Assembly (NCBI RefSeq): GCF_030812415.1
Contig: NZ_JAUSST010000010.1
Location: 39,022 to 103,021, forward strand
Length of the DNA stretch: 64,000 nucleotides
Source of the DNA: Paenibacillus harenae
GTDB lineage: Bacteria; Bacillota; Bacilli; Paenibacillales; Paenibacillaceae
Direction of reading: 5' to 3'
Shown: in pieces, positions 25,505 to 33,195 of the stretch
Numbering within the stretch: the first letter of the stretch is position 1
How the letters are laid out: the number at the start of each line of letters is the position of its first letter
Translations under genes and position numbers: made by a program
The notes under the pieces: generated by a model
Seen by the model: the letters and a program-made list of their open reading frames with translations, nothing else
Told to the model about the DNA's origin: nothing
Databases searched by the model: none

Positions 25505-26395
25505 TTACGTGTATTTCCGTTCTACGCGGCCAAAAATGAAGTTGATAATGAACGTTGCGACCAAGCAGACAAGCACCAGGAATGCTGCAATAGCGCTTCC
25601 GTAACCGTACTTCATCGACAAGAACGACATATTGTACATATGCGTCGAGATCAGGTCGGTCGCATGTGCAGGACCGCCGCCCGTCATAACCATCGTCAAG
25701 TCGAACGCTTGTAGGGAACCTATAAATGCAAGAACGATCGATATCTTAAAGATCGGAATATTCATTGGGAAGGTGATGTACCAGTCGGCCTTAAGCCCGT
25801 CGGCGCCATCGATCTTAGCCGCCTCGTACACATCGGCAGGAATGTTCTGAATACCGGTGAACTGGATGAGCAAGTGGTAGCCGAAATATTGCCACAGCGC
25901 TACGAAGTACAAGCTGTACATGGCGATGCTTGGATCGGTAAGCCACGCTTGCGTCCAAGAGCCGAGTCCAATCGCTTCAAGAACCTGATTGAGCATGCCG
26001 CCCATTGAAGCCGGGTTATAGATGGTTTTCCATAGTTGTCCGATAATGACGACCGACAAAATAATCGGCAAAAAATAACTCGATACAAGGAAGTTCGGTT
26101 TTTTCACATAACGATTGAGCAGAATTGCGATAAACAGCACGACAGGGATTTCCGCCATGGAGAACACGGCGAACATCAAGGTGCGCCGAACAGAAGGCCA
26201 GAACACCGCATCGTCAAAAAACATCGTTTTAAAGTTGGCCAAGCCAACGAATGTCGACTCCCCGATCCCGTTCCATTCCAGCAAGCCGCTGTACATCGAA
26301 ACGATTATAGGTACGAAGACCAGCAGAACGTAAAGCAGCAAACATGGCAATACGAACAGCGCTATTGTAAATTTAGATACCTTTAGTACGTTCAT
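25505..26395 (-). CDS. Carbohydrate ABC transporter permease, MalF type (second system)
   Basis: 296 residues with six helices (ALFVLPCLLLYVLLVFVPIIVSMYSG first). EAA loop DVYEAAKIDGADGLKADWYITFPM and the MalF-like TGGGPAHATDLISTHMYNMSF. The ATG at 26395 is preceded by AAGGAGGAG; an in-frame start 14 codons earlier lacks a site. Heterodimer partner of the next permease. Confidence 0.93.
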   Translation of the reverse strand: MNVLKVSKFTIALFVLPCLLLYVLLVFVPIIVSMYSGLLEWNGIGESTFVGLANFKTMFFDDAVFWPSVRRTLMFAVFSMAEIPVVLFIAILLNRYVKKPNFLVSSYFLPIILSVVIIGQLWKTIYNPASMGGMLNQVLEAIGLGSWTQAWLTDPSIAMYSLYFVALWQYFGYHLLIQFTGIQNIPADVYEAAKIDGADGLKADWYITFPMNIPIFKISIVLAFIGSLQAFDLTMVMTGGGPAHATDLISTHMYNMSFLSMKYGYGSAIAAFLVLVCLVATFIINFIFGRVERKYT

Positions 26396-26474
26396 CTCGC
26401 GCTCCTCCTTATGAAAGAATTGCAGTAAAACAATCAACAGTTATGGTTCGCTCACTGGCGAAATGTCTATACAC

Positions 26475-26521
26475 GATAACGGAGGGGGTCTTAAGCAAGA
26501 ACCCCTCCGCTCCGCGTTATC
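26475..26521 (-). terminator. Intercistronic hairpin after the binding-protein gene
   Basis: Strong stem built on GATAACGGAGGGG and its complement, in the gap between binding protein and permeases, with no minus-strand T run. Such hairpins commonly stabilise the mRNA of the abundant binding protein or cause partial termination. Confidence 0.5.
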
Positions 26522-26554
26522 TTTATTTATTCGTTGCTTCTAATTTCTAACTTC

Positions 26555-27892
26555 TTACTTATTGCTGTCGTAAGCCGATTGATGCTCTTTGGATACTTTT
26601 GCGGACTCCATTTTCTGTACGAACAGGTTTTGGATGCTCGTCAAGTGACCTTGAGCCGTACCAGGGTTCATCGTGTTGTCGAACGCAAGGTCTCCGCCTT
26701 TAACGTCTTTGAACATGCCCAGCACTTCCATCGCCATATCGGAGTAGCCGGCAGCTTTGAAGTCGCCTTCTACTTTCTGCGCAAGACCTACCGCGCCTTT
26801 AACCTCGAAAGCTTCTTTCGGGAAGTTCAGCATGAAGTAGTTCAAGAAATCTTTCGTTTCTTCCAGGTGCTTGCTGTCTGCGGAAATCGCGAACGCGCTG
26901 CCCGGTGCAAGCATGAACTCGTTAACGTCGCCCTTGCCGTTTACGGTAGGGAATTTGAATACGCCCACTTTGCCGTTAACGGACGAAGTTTCGATACCGC
27001 CGGTTGCCCAGCTGCCCATGTAGTACATCGCTGCTTTGCCTGTTTTGAACAGGTTCTCGCCGGCGTTGTAGTCGAACGATGTAGCGCCCTCTTGGAATGC
27101 GCCAGCTTGGATCAAGCTTTGGAAAGCGTCAACCGCTTCCGTGAATGCCGGATCTTCGAACGTTTTCTTGCCGTCGATGACTTCTTGCAGGAAGCCAGGG
27201 CCGTTCGTGCGTAGCAATACGTTCATGAACAAGAACGAACCTGTCCACGTATCCTTTTCGCCGATTGCCATCGGTTGAATGCCTTTCGCTTTCAAGTCTT
27301 TGACCACTTGAACCATTTCTTCGAACGTCGTCGGCACTTTCACGCCGGCTTGGTCGAACAATTCTTTATTGTAGTACACGAGCCCGATGTTGTTGCCGTC
27401 CGGCAAAGCGTACAGATTGTCGTCGAACGAGTAGAAATCAAGAATACCTTCTTGGAACGTGTCTTTCAGACCGTTCTCTGCAACCATATCGTTCAGCGGG
27501 GCGAACAGCTTCGCGTCTACGAAAGGTTTCATTTGTGCAGCTGGGTTAACGATCGTGATGTCCGGAACCTCACGCGAAGCGGCTTGCGTTTTCAGCTTCA
27601 CTTTTTGTTGGTCCGTATTCAGCGAGTCGAGCTCGATCTTCACGCCCGGATGATCTTTTTCGTATTGGGCTACGATTTTTTTAATCATGCCGTTTTTCGG
27701 ATCCGTCGGGTCCGGATAAATGTTTTGGAACGTGATCGTAATGTCTTCTTTTTTGCCGCCGCCGTTGTCCGTGCCAGCGTTCGTGCCAGTGTTCGTGCCT
27801 TCGTTGTTGCCGTTGTTAGCTCCGCATGCCGCAAGGCTTAGCGCCAGCGTACCTGCCATAACAACCTTCAATATGCCATTCATTTTGTTCAT
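26555..27892 (-). CDS. Sugar-binding lipoprotein (second system)
   Basis: 445 residues. Type II signal ending LSLAAC (lipidated Cys23), then a long Asn/Thr/Gly tether and a family 1 solute-binding domain (ITFQNIYPDPTDPKNGMIKKI, REVPDITIVNPA, ALPDGNNIGLVYYNKELF, AMYYMGSWATGG). The ATG at 27892 has AAGGGGG upstream and is preferred to an upstream in-frame start. First gene of its operon; a hairpin separates it from the permeases. A 226-residue open frame on the opposite strand is a shadow. Confidence 0.93.
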   Translation of the reverse strand: MNKMNGILKVVMAGTLALSLAACGANNGNNEGTNTGTNAGTDNGGGKKEDITITFQNIYPDPTDPKNGMIKKIVAQYEKDHPGVKIELDSLNTDQQKVKLKTQAASREVPDITIVNPAAQMKPFVDAKLFAPLNDMVAENGLKDTFQEGILDFYSFDDNLYALPDGNNIGLVYYNKELFDQAGVKVPTTFEEMVQVVKDLKAKGIQPMAIGEKDTWTGSFLFMNVLLRTNGPGFLQEVIDGKKTFEDPAFTEAVDAFQSLIQAGAFQEGATSFDYNAGENLFKTGKAAMYYMGSWATGGIETSSVNGKVGVFKFPTVNGKGDVNEFMLAPGSAFAISADSKHLEETKDFLNYFMLNFPKEAFEVKGAVGLAQKVEGDFKAAGYSDMAMEVLGMFKDVKGGDLAFDNTMNPGTAQGHLTSIQNLFVQKMESAKVSKEHQSAYDSNK

Positions 27893-28050
27893 TTGTGTAT
27901 CCCCCTTATTTGTGGATGTGTTCATTATGCTCCGATTTGCAACCCCTTACAATGCGCGAACTTAGGATAAGAGGTGTGTTTTCTTTAGGTAGTCTCCGTT
28001 CTCCCGCGATTCGTCCGTAGTATTTGTTGTTAAGCTCATGCCGTATGCGG

Positions 28051-28090
28051 AAAAAAGGACGGACGTCCGAATGGAGTTCGGACGTCCGTC
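28051..28090 (-). terminator. Terminator of the SPFH/RHH operon
   Basis: Perfect 14-bp stem GACGGACGTCCGAA / TTCGGACGTCCGTC, 5-base loop, followed on the minus strand by six T. Confidence 0.9.
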
Positions 28091-28116
28091 TTGTTCGCCT
28101 ATATAGGTTTGTTCCA

Positions 28117-28317
28117 TTATGACTGCCGCTGATCGTTTGGGTTGTCCGAAGACGCAGGCCGCGCAGACTTCAATCTGCCCGCCTTGCCCAGCGCCTCGCG
28201 CAGCAGAAACTCAATATGGCCGTTCACGCTGCGGAATTCGTCCGCAGCCCATAGCTCGAGCGCGCGATGGAGTTCGGGATCTAATCGAAGCGCGAATGCT
28301 TTCTTTTCTTTTCCCAT
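28117..28317 (-). CDS. Small Arc/ribbon-helix-helix-type protein
   Basis: 66 residues. MGKEKKAFALRLDPELHRAL supplies the beta strand that contacts DNA in ribbon-helix-helix proteins, followed by ELWAADEFRSVNGHIEFLLREALGKAG as the two helices, and a disordered tail. It starts 12 bases after the SPFH gene ends, shares its operon and ends in a strong terminator. A toxin partner is not present, so an antitoxin role is unlikely. It may regulate the SPFH gene or help with a membrane-associated complex; neither is shown. Confidence 0.75.
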   Translation of the reverse strand: MGKEKKAFALRLDPELHRALELWAADEFRSVNGHIEFLLREALGKAGRLKSARPASSDNPNDQRQS

Positions 28318-28329
28318 AGGATTAGCCCG

Positions 28330-29202
28330 TTAGCTGTAGAGCGAGCCCGTATTAATTACCGGGGTAGCCGAACGATCCGATACGATCACTACCATCAGAT
28401 TGTTGACCATTGCCGCGCGCCGCTCCGTATCAAGCTCGATTCCGTTCTCCTCCAGCTGCTTAAGGGCCATGTCCACCATGCCGACCGCACCTTCGACGAT
28501 CTTCTGCCTCGCCGATACAATAGCCATTGCCTGCTGCCGCTGCAGCATGGCGCTTGCAATCTCTGGGGCATAGGCGAGATGCGTAAGCCTCGTCTCCAGC
28601 ACTTGTACGCCTGCAACGACTAGTCTCGTTTGTAGCTCCTTGAGCAGCTCGGCCGCTACTTCATCCGCATTGCCGCGGAGCGACAGGATGTCATCCGTGC
28701 CGAATGTGTCATACGGATATTGCGCCGCAATATGCCGTACGGCCGTCTCGCTCTGAATCTCGACGAAACGCTCGTAATTATCGACATCGAACGTCGCGCT
28801 AGCCGTATCCTGTACTTTGAAGACGACGACCGCGCCGATCTCCACCGGATTGCCCTCGGCATCGTTTACCTTGAGCGTCTGGCTATTGAAGTTTCGCACC
28901 TTGAGCGATACGTTTCTCTTGTTCGTGAGCGGTGCCACCATCCATAATCCGCTCTCCGCGACCGTTCCCATATACGTTCCGAAGAAAGTAACGACCTTAG
29001 CCTCGTTCGGCTGCACGATCATTAAAGATGTCAAACAAATTATCGCAAGAAGAATAAGAAATATCCCGATGCCGATCCATATTGGTGACTGTTCGCTGCC
29101 CGATGCTTCATTGGCGATGAGTATAACACCGCCAACCATAGCAATAATCGAAACCAACAATGCCATATACCCGCTTACGTGCCACGCCTTTTTCTCTTTC
29201 AT
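28330..29202 (-). CDS. SPFH/band-7 (slipin-like) membrane protein
   Basis: About 290 residues. Two hydrophobic segments at the N-terminus (YMALLVSIIAMVGGVILIA and IWIGIGIFLILLAIICLTSLMIV) anchor a band-7 domain: NEAKVVTFFGTYMGTVAESGLWMVAP, NFNSQTLKVNDAEGNPVEIGAVVVFKVQDT, then an Ala/Glu-rich helix (APEIASAMLQRQQAMAIVSARQKIVEGAVGMV). Such proteins scaffold membrane microdomains. ATG 29202 is favoured over GTG 29211 because AAGGAG is 10 bases before the ATG but only 2 before the GTG. Co-transcribed with the ribbon-helix-helix gene. Confidence 0.88.
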   Translation of the reverse strand: MKEKKAWHVSGYMALLVSIIAMVGGVILIANEASGSEQSPIWIGIGIFLILLAIICLTSLMIVQPNEAKVVTFFGTYMGTVAESGLWMVAPLTNKRNVSLKVRNFNSQTLKVNDAEGNPVEIGAVVVFKVQDTASATFDVDNYERFVEIQSETAVRHIAAQYPYDTFGTDDILSLRGNADEVAAELLKELQTRLVVAGVQVLETRLTHLAYAPEIASAMLQRQQAMAIVSARQKIVEGAVGMVDMALKQLEENGIELDTERRAAMVNNLMVVIVSDRSATPVINTGSLYS

Positions 29203-29310
29203 CAGCGACACTCCTTGTTTTCATATTGTTTTGATATTTATATGATATCACTTTTTACAAAAAGATACAATGATATTTGTAAGCTTCCGTACTCCAAAGT
29301 TGCTTAAGCC

Positions 29311-29498
29311 TTGAAATCCCGCTTATTACTCACCTATCCGTCACCTTGTAAGCATATAGGATGATTTCCACCACTTAACTTGGCGCCACCTTCCCCGTAC
29401 GACGCTCAACTTGCCAACTTTGCCTCTTATAAGCGGTGAAATCCAACTTATAGCTATCTCAATGGCTGCGTACCCAGCTTATTAGATGGATTTCACCA
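29311..29498. repeat. Four degenerate copies of a ~25-bp motif, two in each orientation
   Basis: Related sequences built on GTGAAATCC followed by an AT-rich CTTAT/AGCT end lie at about 29311-29330 and 29431-29453 (plus) and 29351-29376 and 29474-29498 (minus). The second and fourth form an 11-bp perfect dyad (GGTGAAATCCA at 29435-29445, TGGATTTCACC at 29487-29497). This is the main content of the ~500-base gap between the SPFH and MerR genes. Confidence 0.5.
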
Positions 29499-29639
29499 CT
29501 CACCTAAATCGTTCTCAGCCTTGCTTCGGATTATCGCCACCAAACCAAACAAGCCTACGTATCTAGCCTTATTTGCCTTGCAGCTTCCTCATACGCGAAT
29601 CACAAATATAATAAGTTGTATTATTAGCCAAAAAAACGG

Positions 29640-29671
29640 TTGACCCTGACACCAATGTCAGCGTTTATACT
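29640..29671 (+). promoter_or_regulatory. MerR-type promoter and operator
   Basis: -35 TTGACC (29640-29645) and -10 TATACT (29666-29671) are 20 bp apart, too long for normal use, with the perfect dyad CTGACA-CCAA-TGTCAG (29646-29661) inside the spacer. This is the classic arrangement that MerR activators untwist. It drives the merR-thioredoxin pair. Confidence 0.8.
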
Positions 29672-29744
29672 TACAGTAAGCCGATCCAAGCGAGTGTCCA
29701 ACTCGGGCATGAGCTATGGAACTTCATAACCCCGGGGGCTTTTG

Positions 29745-30104
29745 ATGATGAAAATTGGTCAACTATCGCGAGAGACGGGAGTCAGCATCCGTTCCTTGCG
29801 CTACTACGAGCAAAAAGGGCTGATTACGCCCATCCGCCAAACAAACGGATATCGCGAATACTCGCCGCTTACGGTGCAGACCGTCGAGACGATCAAGCTT
29901 TATTTGAATATGGGCTTATCGACGGAGCAAATCGCCAGCTTCCTAACATGCGTCCTTCAGAACAAGGAGGCATTCTGCTCGCAGGTGATGCCGATCTACC
30001 GGCGGAAGCTGGAGGAGATCGAGCGGCAAATCGTAGAACTTAATCAAATGAAAACGAATCTGATCGATCGCATCGGTTCGCTGCAAGAAGAAATAACATC
30101 ATAA
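29745..30104 (+). CDS. MerR-family transcriptional regulator
   Basis: 119 residues. N-terminal MerR helix-turn-helix (KIGQLSRETGVSIRSLRYYEQKGLI, then NGYREYSPLTVQTVETIKLYLNMGLSTEQI) and a C-terminal dimerisation helix (YRRKLEEIERQIVELNQMKTNLIDRI). Two cysteines sit at the start of that helix (FLTC, AFCSQ), where metal or thiol sensors bind ligands. GGGGG at 29734-29738 serves ATG 29745 (or 29748). It is transcribed from a MerR-type promoter, so it probably controls itself and the thioredoxin gene that starts 29 bases after it. Redox sensing is an inference. Confidence 0.88.
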   Translation: MMKIGQLSRETGVSIRSLRYYEQKGLITPIRQTNGYREYSPLTVQTVETIKLYLNMGLSTEQIASFLTCVLQNKEAFCSQVMPIYRRKLEEIERQIVELNQMKTNLIDRIGSLQEEITS

Positions 30105-30133
30105 CGTTCTTCTAATGAAAGGAAAGTGAAACA

Positions 30134-30451
30134 ATGACGCTAATGAATGCCGAGAACGAAAGCGCTTTTCGCGCAACCATTAATGAAGGAATCTCCCTCG
30201 TTGACTACGCTGCGCCTTGGTGCCCGCCCTGCAAACCTTTACTTCCTATACTGGAGGAGTTGGGCGAGGCTTATGTCGATTCCATTCGCGTTATTAAAGT
30301 CAATTGCGATGATCTTCCCGGCGCCGCTTCGGAAGCAGGGGTAATGAGCTTGCCGACCGTTATCCTTTACAAAGACGGCGTACCGATGGAGAAGCTGATC
30401 GGACTGCGTCCGAAGTCAGCCTATCAAGCGATCATCGACAAGCATCTATAA
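30134..30451 (+). CDS. Thioredoxin-family protein with WCPPC active site
   Basis: 105 residues, a single thioredoxin fold. The active site is APWCPPCKPLLPIL (Cys30, Cys33), with Pro instead of Gly between the cysteines, which changes redox potential compared with WCGPC thioredoxins. The cis-Pro loop is VMSLPTVILYKDG. No signal peptide. It follows the MerR gene in the same operon and ends at a strong terminator, so it is likely the regulator's main target. Confidence 0.9.
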   Translation: MTLMNAENESAFRATINEGISLVDYAAPWCPPCKPLLPILEELGEAYVDSIRVIKVNCDDLPGAASEAGVMSLPTVILYKDGVPMEKLIGLRPKSAYQAIIDKHL

Positions 30452-30487
30452 GAAAACATTCAAATATAGCGGCGAATTAACGCCGAA

Positions 30488-30531
30488 CAGGCAAGCACTC
30501 CCTTGAGGGAATGCTTGCCTGCAACATTTTT
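30488..30531 (+). terminator. Terminator of the merR-thioredoxin operon
   Basis: Stem CAGGCAAGCA-CTCCC / GGGA-ATGCTTGCCTG, then five T at 30527-30531. Confidence 0.85.
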
Positions 30532-30539
30532 CGGGCCGG

Positions 30540-30661
30540 TCAATCGACATCGACGTTCATCCATTTGTCGCCCTCATGTATCAACACATAGATCATGGGA
30601 TTAGGCTCACCTTCTTTTCCCCATTTGCGGCGATCAGCTTGAATTCGTACCCCAGTACCAT
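30540..30661 (-). pseudogene. Frameshifted gene remnant downstream of urtE
   Basis: On the minus strand an ATG (30659-30661) opens MVLGYEFKLIAANGEKKVSLIP and stops; a one-base shift at that point continues as PMIYVLIHEGDKWMNVDVD to a stop at 30540-30542. Both halves look like real protein, so this is probably the end of a decayed gene. The family is not recognised. Confidence 0.35.
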
Positions 30662-30666
30662 ATCCC

Positions 30667-31368
30667 CTATACGGTCAAATATTTGCGAACCACTTCATCA
30701 TTCAGCGCATCCAGCCCGCCCTCCCAAGCGATAGCGCCCTTCTCCAAAATATAGAAGTAATCGCCGATGCTCTTCACGAACTCCAGGCTTTGCTCGACGA
30801 GCAGCACCGCCGTCTTGCCGTCCGACTTGATCGATCGGATGACATCCCTGATGTCATCGACAATCGACGGCTGGATGCCCTCGCATGGCTCATCCAGCAG
30901 CAGCACTTCCGGCTTCGAAGCCAGCGCCCTTGCGAACGCAAGTTGCTGCTGCTGCCCGCCGCTTAGATCGCCGCCGCGGCGCGTGTACATTTCTGGCAAC
31001 ACGGGAAACTTCGCAATGGCCTCCTCCGGAATCGAGGTCGCCTTCGTCTTCGATGCTTCCAGCCCAAGCAGCAAGTTCTCGTACACCGACAGCTGCCCGA
31101 AAATTTCACGTCCCTGCGGGACGTAGCCAATACCGCTCTTCGCCCGCTGTCCCGGCGCACGCTTCGTCAGATCCGTGCCGTTATAGGCAACGGAGCCGCC
31201 CCGCGCTTTCAATAGCCCCATAATGCTCTTCATTAACGTCGTCTTGCCGACGCCGTTGCGACCGAGCAGGCAGACGACCTGCCCCGGCTTCACCGTAAGC
31301 GTCACATTGCGCAAAATAATGCTTTCGCCATAACCCGCTTCAAGCTGTTGAACGGCTAACATCGGCAT
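30667..31368 (-). CDS. urtE: Urea ABC transporter ATPase UrtE
   Basis: 233 residues. LivF-like ATPase: Walker A LLGRNGVGKTTLMK, Q-loop GYVPQGREIFGQLSV, signature LSGGQQQQLAFARAL, Walker B VLLLDEPCEGIQPSI. The EGIQPSIV sequence after Walker B and the GRNGVGKTT Walker A are typical of UrtE rather than of amino-acid LivF. Its ATG lies within the end of urtD (29-base overlap). Last gene of urtABCDE. No urease genes are present in the window. Confidence 0.9.
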   Translation of the reverse strand: MPMLAVQQLEAGYGESIILRNVTLTVKPGQVVCLLGRNGVGKTTLMKSIMGLLKARGGSVAYNGTDLTKRAPGQRAKSGIGYVPQGREIFGQLSVYENLLLGLEASKTKATSIPEEAIAKFPVLPEMYTRRGGDLSGGQQQQLAFARALASKPEVLLLDEPCEGIQPSIVDDIRDVIRSIKSDGKTAVLLVEQSLEFVKSIGDYFYILEKGAIAWEGGLDALNDEVVRKYLTV

Positions 31369-32116
31369 CCCGCCTTTTCCCCAGATACACTTCCGCTACG
31401 CGGTCGTCGCCCTGTACCTCATCCATCGAGCCTTCCTTAAGCAGCTTGCCCTCGTGCATAACCGTCACCCTGCTGGCGAAGTTGCGGACAAACTCCATGT
31501 CATGCTCCACGACCACGATAGACCGCAATTGCGCAATCTCGTGCAGCAGCTCGCCGGTCTTATCCGTTTCCTTGTCCGTCATTCCGGCAACCGGCTCGTC
31601 GAGCAGCAATATTTCCGGTTCTTGAAGGAGCATCATGCCGATCTCCAGCCACTGCTTCTCGCCATGCGACAAGCCTCCGGCGCGCCATGACGCCTTGCTC
31701 CGCAGCCCGATCATCCCCAATTGATAATCGATTCTAGACCGCTCGTCGTCGCCCAGCTTGGCGAACATCGTCGCGAACACCGTGCGCTTCTGTCGCATCG
31801 CGATCTCCAGATTCTCATGCACCGTCATCGAAGGGAAGATAGACGGGGCTTGAAACTTGCGCCCGATGCCGAGCTCGGCGATCTGATGCTCCTTCTTCCT
31901 CGTAATGTCGACCTTGCCATCGAACGTCACCTTGCCGCTAGACGGGCGAACTTTGCCGCAGATGACATCCAGCATCGTCGTCTTGCCGGCGCCATTGGGC
32001 CCGATCAAGAAACGAAGCTCGCCCTTCTCCAGCTTTAAGTTCATCCCTTGAATTGCCTTGAAGCCGTCAAACTCCACCGTCACGTCGTCACACTGCAGGA
32101 TTACGGATTCCTTCAT
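31340..32116 (-). CDS. urtD: Urea ABC transporter ATPase UrtD
   Basis: 258 residues. LivG-like ATPase: Walker A IGPNGAGKTTMLDVICG, Q-loop GRKFQAPSIFPSMTV, signature LSHGEKQWLEIGMMLLQ, Walker B ILLLDEPVAGMTDKET, His switch VVEHDMEF. The GMTDKET and LSHGEKQWLEIG stretches are typical of UrtD. The gene overlaps urtC by 29 bases and urtE by 29 bases. Confidence 0.92.
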   Translation of the reverse strand: MKESVILQCDDVTVEFDGFKAIQGMNLKLEKGELRFLIGPNGAGKTTMLDVICGKVRPSSGKVTFDGKVDITRKKEHQIAELGIGRKFQAPSIFPSMTVHENLEIAMRQKRTVFATMFAKLGDDERSRIDYQLGMIGLRSKASWRAGGLSHGEKQWLEIGMMLLQEPEILLLDEPVAGMTDKETDKTGELLHEIAQLRSIVVVEHDMEFVRNFASRVTVMHEGKLLKEGSMDEVQGDDRVAEVYLGKRRDADVSRSTA

Positions 32117-33170
32117 GGTCCTCCTCCTTTCTTTTCTTGCGAAATTTAATTTGACCGATTAAGCCGGCGATGCCCTTCGGCATGAAAACGACGACGATAA
32201 CGAACAATCCGCCCATGAAGAACAGCCAGCCTTCCGGATATGCCGTACTGAACTCGCTCTTCGCCCAGTTCATCGCGATCGCGCCGAGCGCAGCCCCGAT
32301 CAACGTACCGCGGCCGCCGATTGCGACCCATAGCACCATTTCAATCGACGGGACAATGCCCAGCATCGAAGGAGAAATAATACCGACATGAAGCACGAAC
32401 AACATCCCCGCAATACCCGCAATGGCTGCCGATATCGTGAAAATAACCATCTGATAGATCGCCGGATTATAGCCGATGAACCGCACGCGGTTCTCGCCGT
32501 CCCGAATCGCGCGCAGCACCTTGCCGAAGCGGCTCCCGACAATGTAACGGCATAGAATGAATACGGCGATCAGCACCGCCGCCGTAATCCAATACAGCAC
32601 GCGTTTCGTATCGGCCGAGCCAAGCGAAGCGCCAAGAATCGTCGAATAGCCGGTAATGCCGTTCGTACCGCCCGTGAAAGCTTGTTGCCCAACGAGCAGC
32701 GTCGTTGTAATAATAACGAGCGCTTGCGTTAGAATCGTGAAGTATACGCCCTTAATCCGGTTGCGGAACGTCACGTAGCCAAGCACCAGCGCGAGCACCG
32801 AAGGGATGAGTATGCCCATCGCGACCGCGAAGCCGAAGTTCTCGAACGGCTTCCAGAAGTAAGGCAGCTCCTTCAGGCCGCTCCAGCCCATGAAATCGGG
32901 CGGCATGCCTCCGCTGGCCTCAAGCTTCAAGTACATTGCCATCGCATAAGCGCCTAAGCCGAAAAAAATACCGTGACCAAGACTTAAGATGCCCGTATAG
33001 CCCCATATGAGATCAAGGCCAAGCGCCACAATCGCAAAGGCCAGAAATTTCGCCAGTAAGTTAAGTCGAAAATCGCTTGCGAACATCGGAGCAGAGAACA
33101 ATGCCGCTGCCGCTGCCGCATATCCGACCAATAACCAAATGCGCTGAGGTGTCCATTTTTGCTGCAGCAT
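32088..33170 (-). CDS. urtC: Urea ABC transporter permease UrtC
   Basis: 360 residues, LivM-type permease with about nine helices. Family stretches: LGLDLIWGYTGILSLGHGIFFGLGAYAMAMYL, QALTGGTNGITGYSTILG-like region, VLRAIRDGENRVRFIGYNP, and WVAIGGRGTLIGAALGA. The insertion around PPDFMGWSGLKELPYFWKPF is characteristic of UrtC. ATG 33170, 25 bases after the urtB stop. It forms the membrane channel with UrtB. Confidence 0.92.
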   Translation of the reverse strand: MLQQKWTPQRIWLLVGYAAAAAALFSAPMFASDFRLNLLAKFLAFAIVALGLDLIWGYTGILSLGHGIFFGLGAYAMAMYLKLEASGGMPPDFMGWSGLKELPYFWKPFENFGFAVAMGILIPSVLALVLGYVTFRNRIKGVYFTILTQALVIITTTLLVGQQAFTGGTNGITGYSTILGASLGSADTKRVLYWITAAVLIAVFILCRYIVGSRFGKVLRAIRDGENRVRFIGYNPAIYQMVIFTISAAIAGIAGMLFVLHVGIISPSMLGIVPSIEMVLWVAIGGRGTLIGAALGAIAMNWAKSEFSTAYPEGWLFFMGGLFVIVVVFMPKGIAGLIGQIKFRKKRKEEDHEGIRNPAV

Positions 33171-33195
33171 ATGGTTTCCGCCTTTCTATCACTTT

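Noticed and set aside
26534..27214. 226-codon open frame on the plus strand
   Set aside because: It lies opposite the sugar-binding lipoprotein gene, has no ribosome site and a composition that mirrors the real gene.
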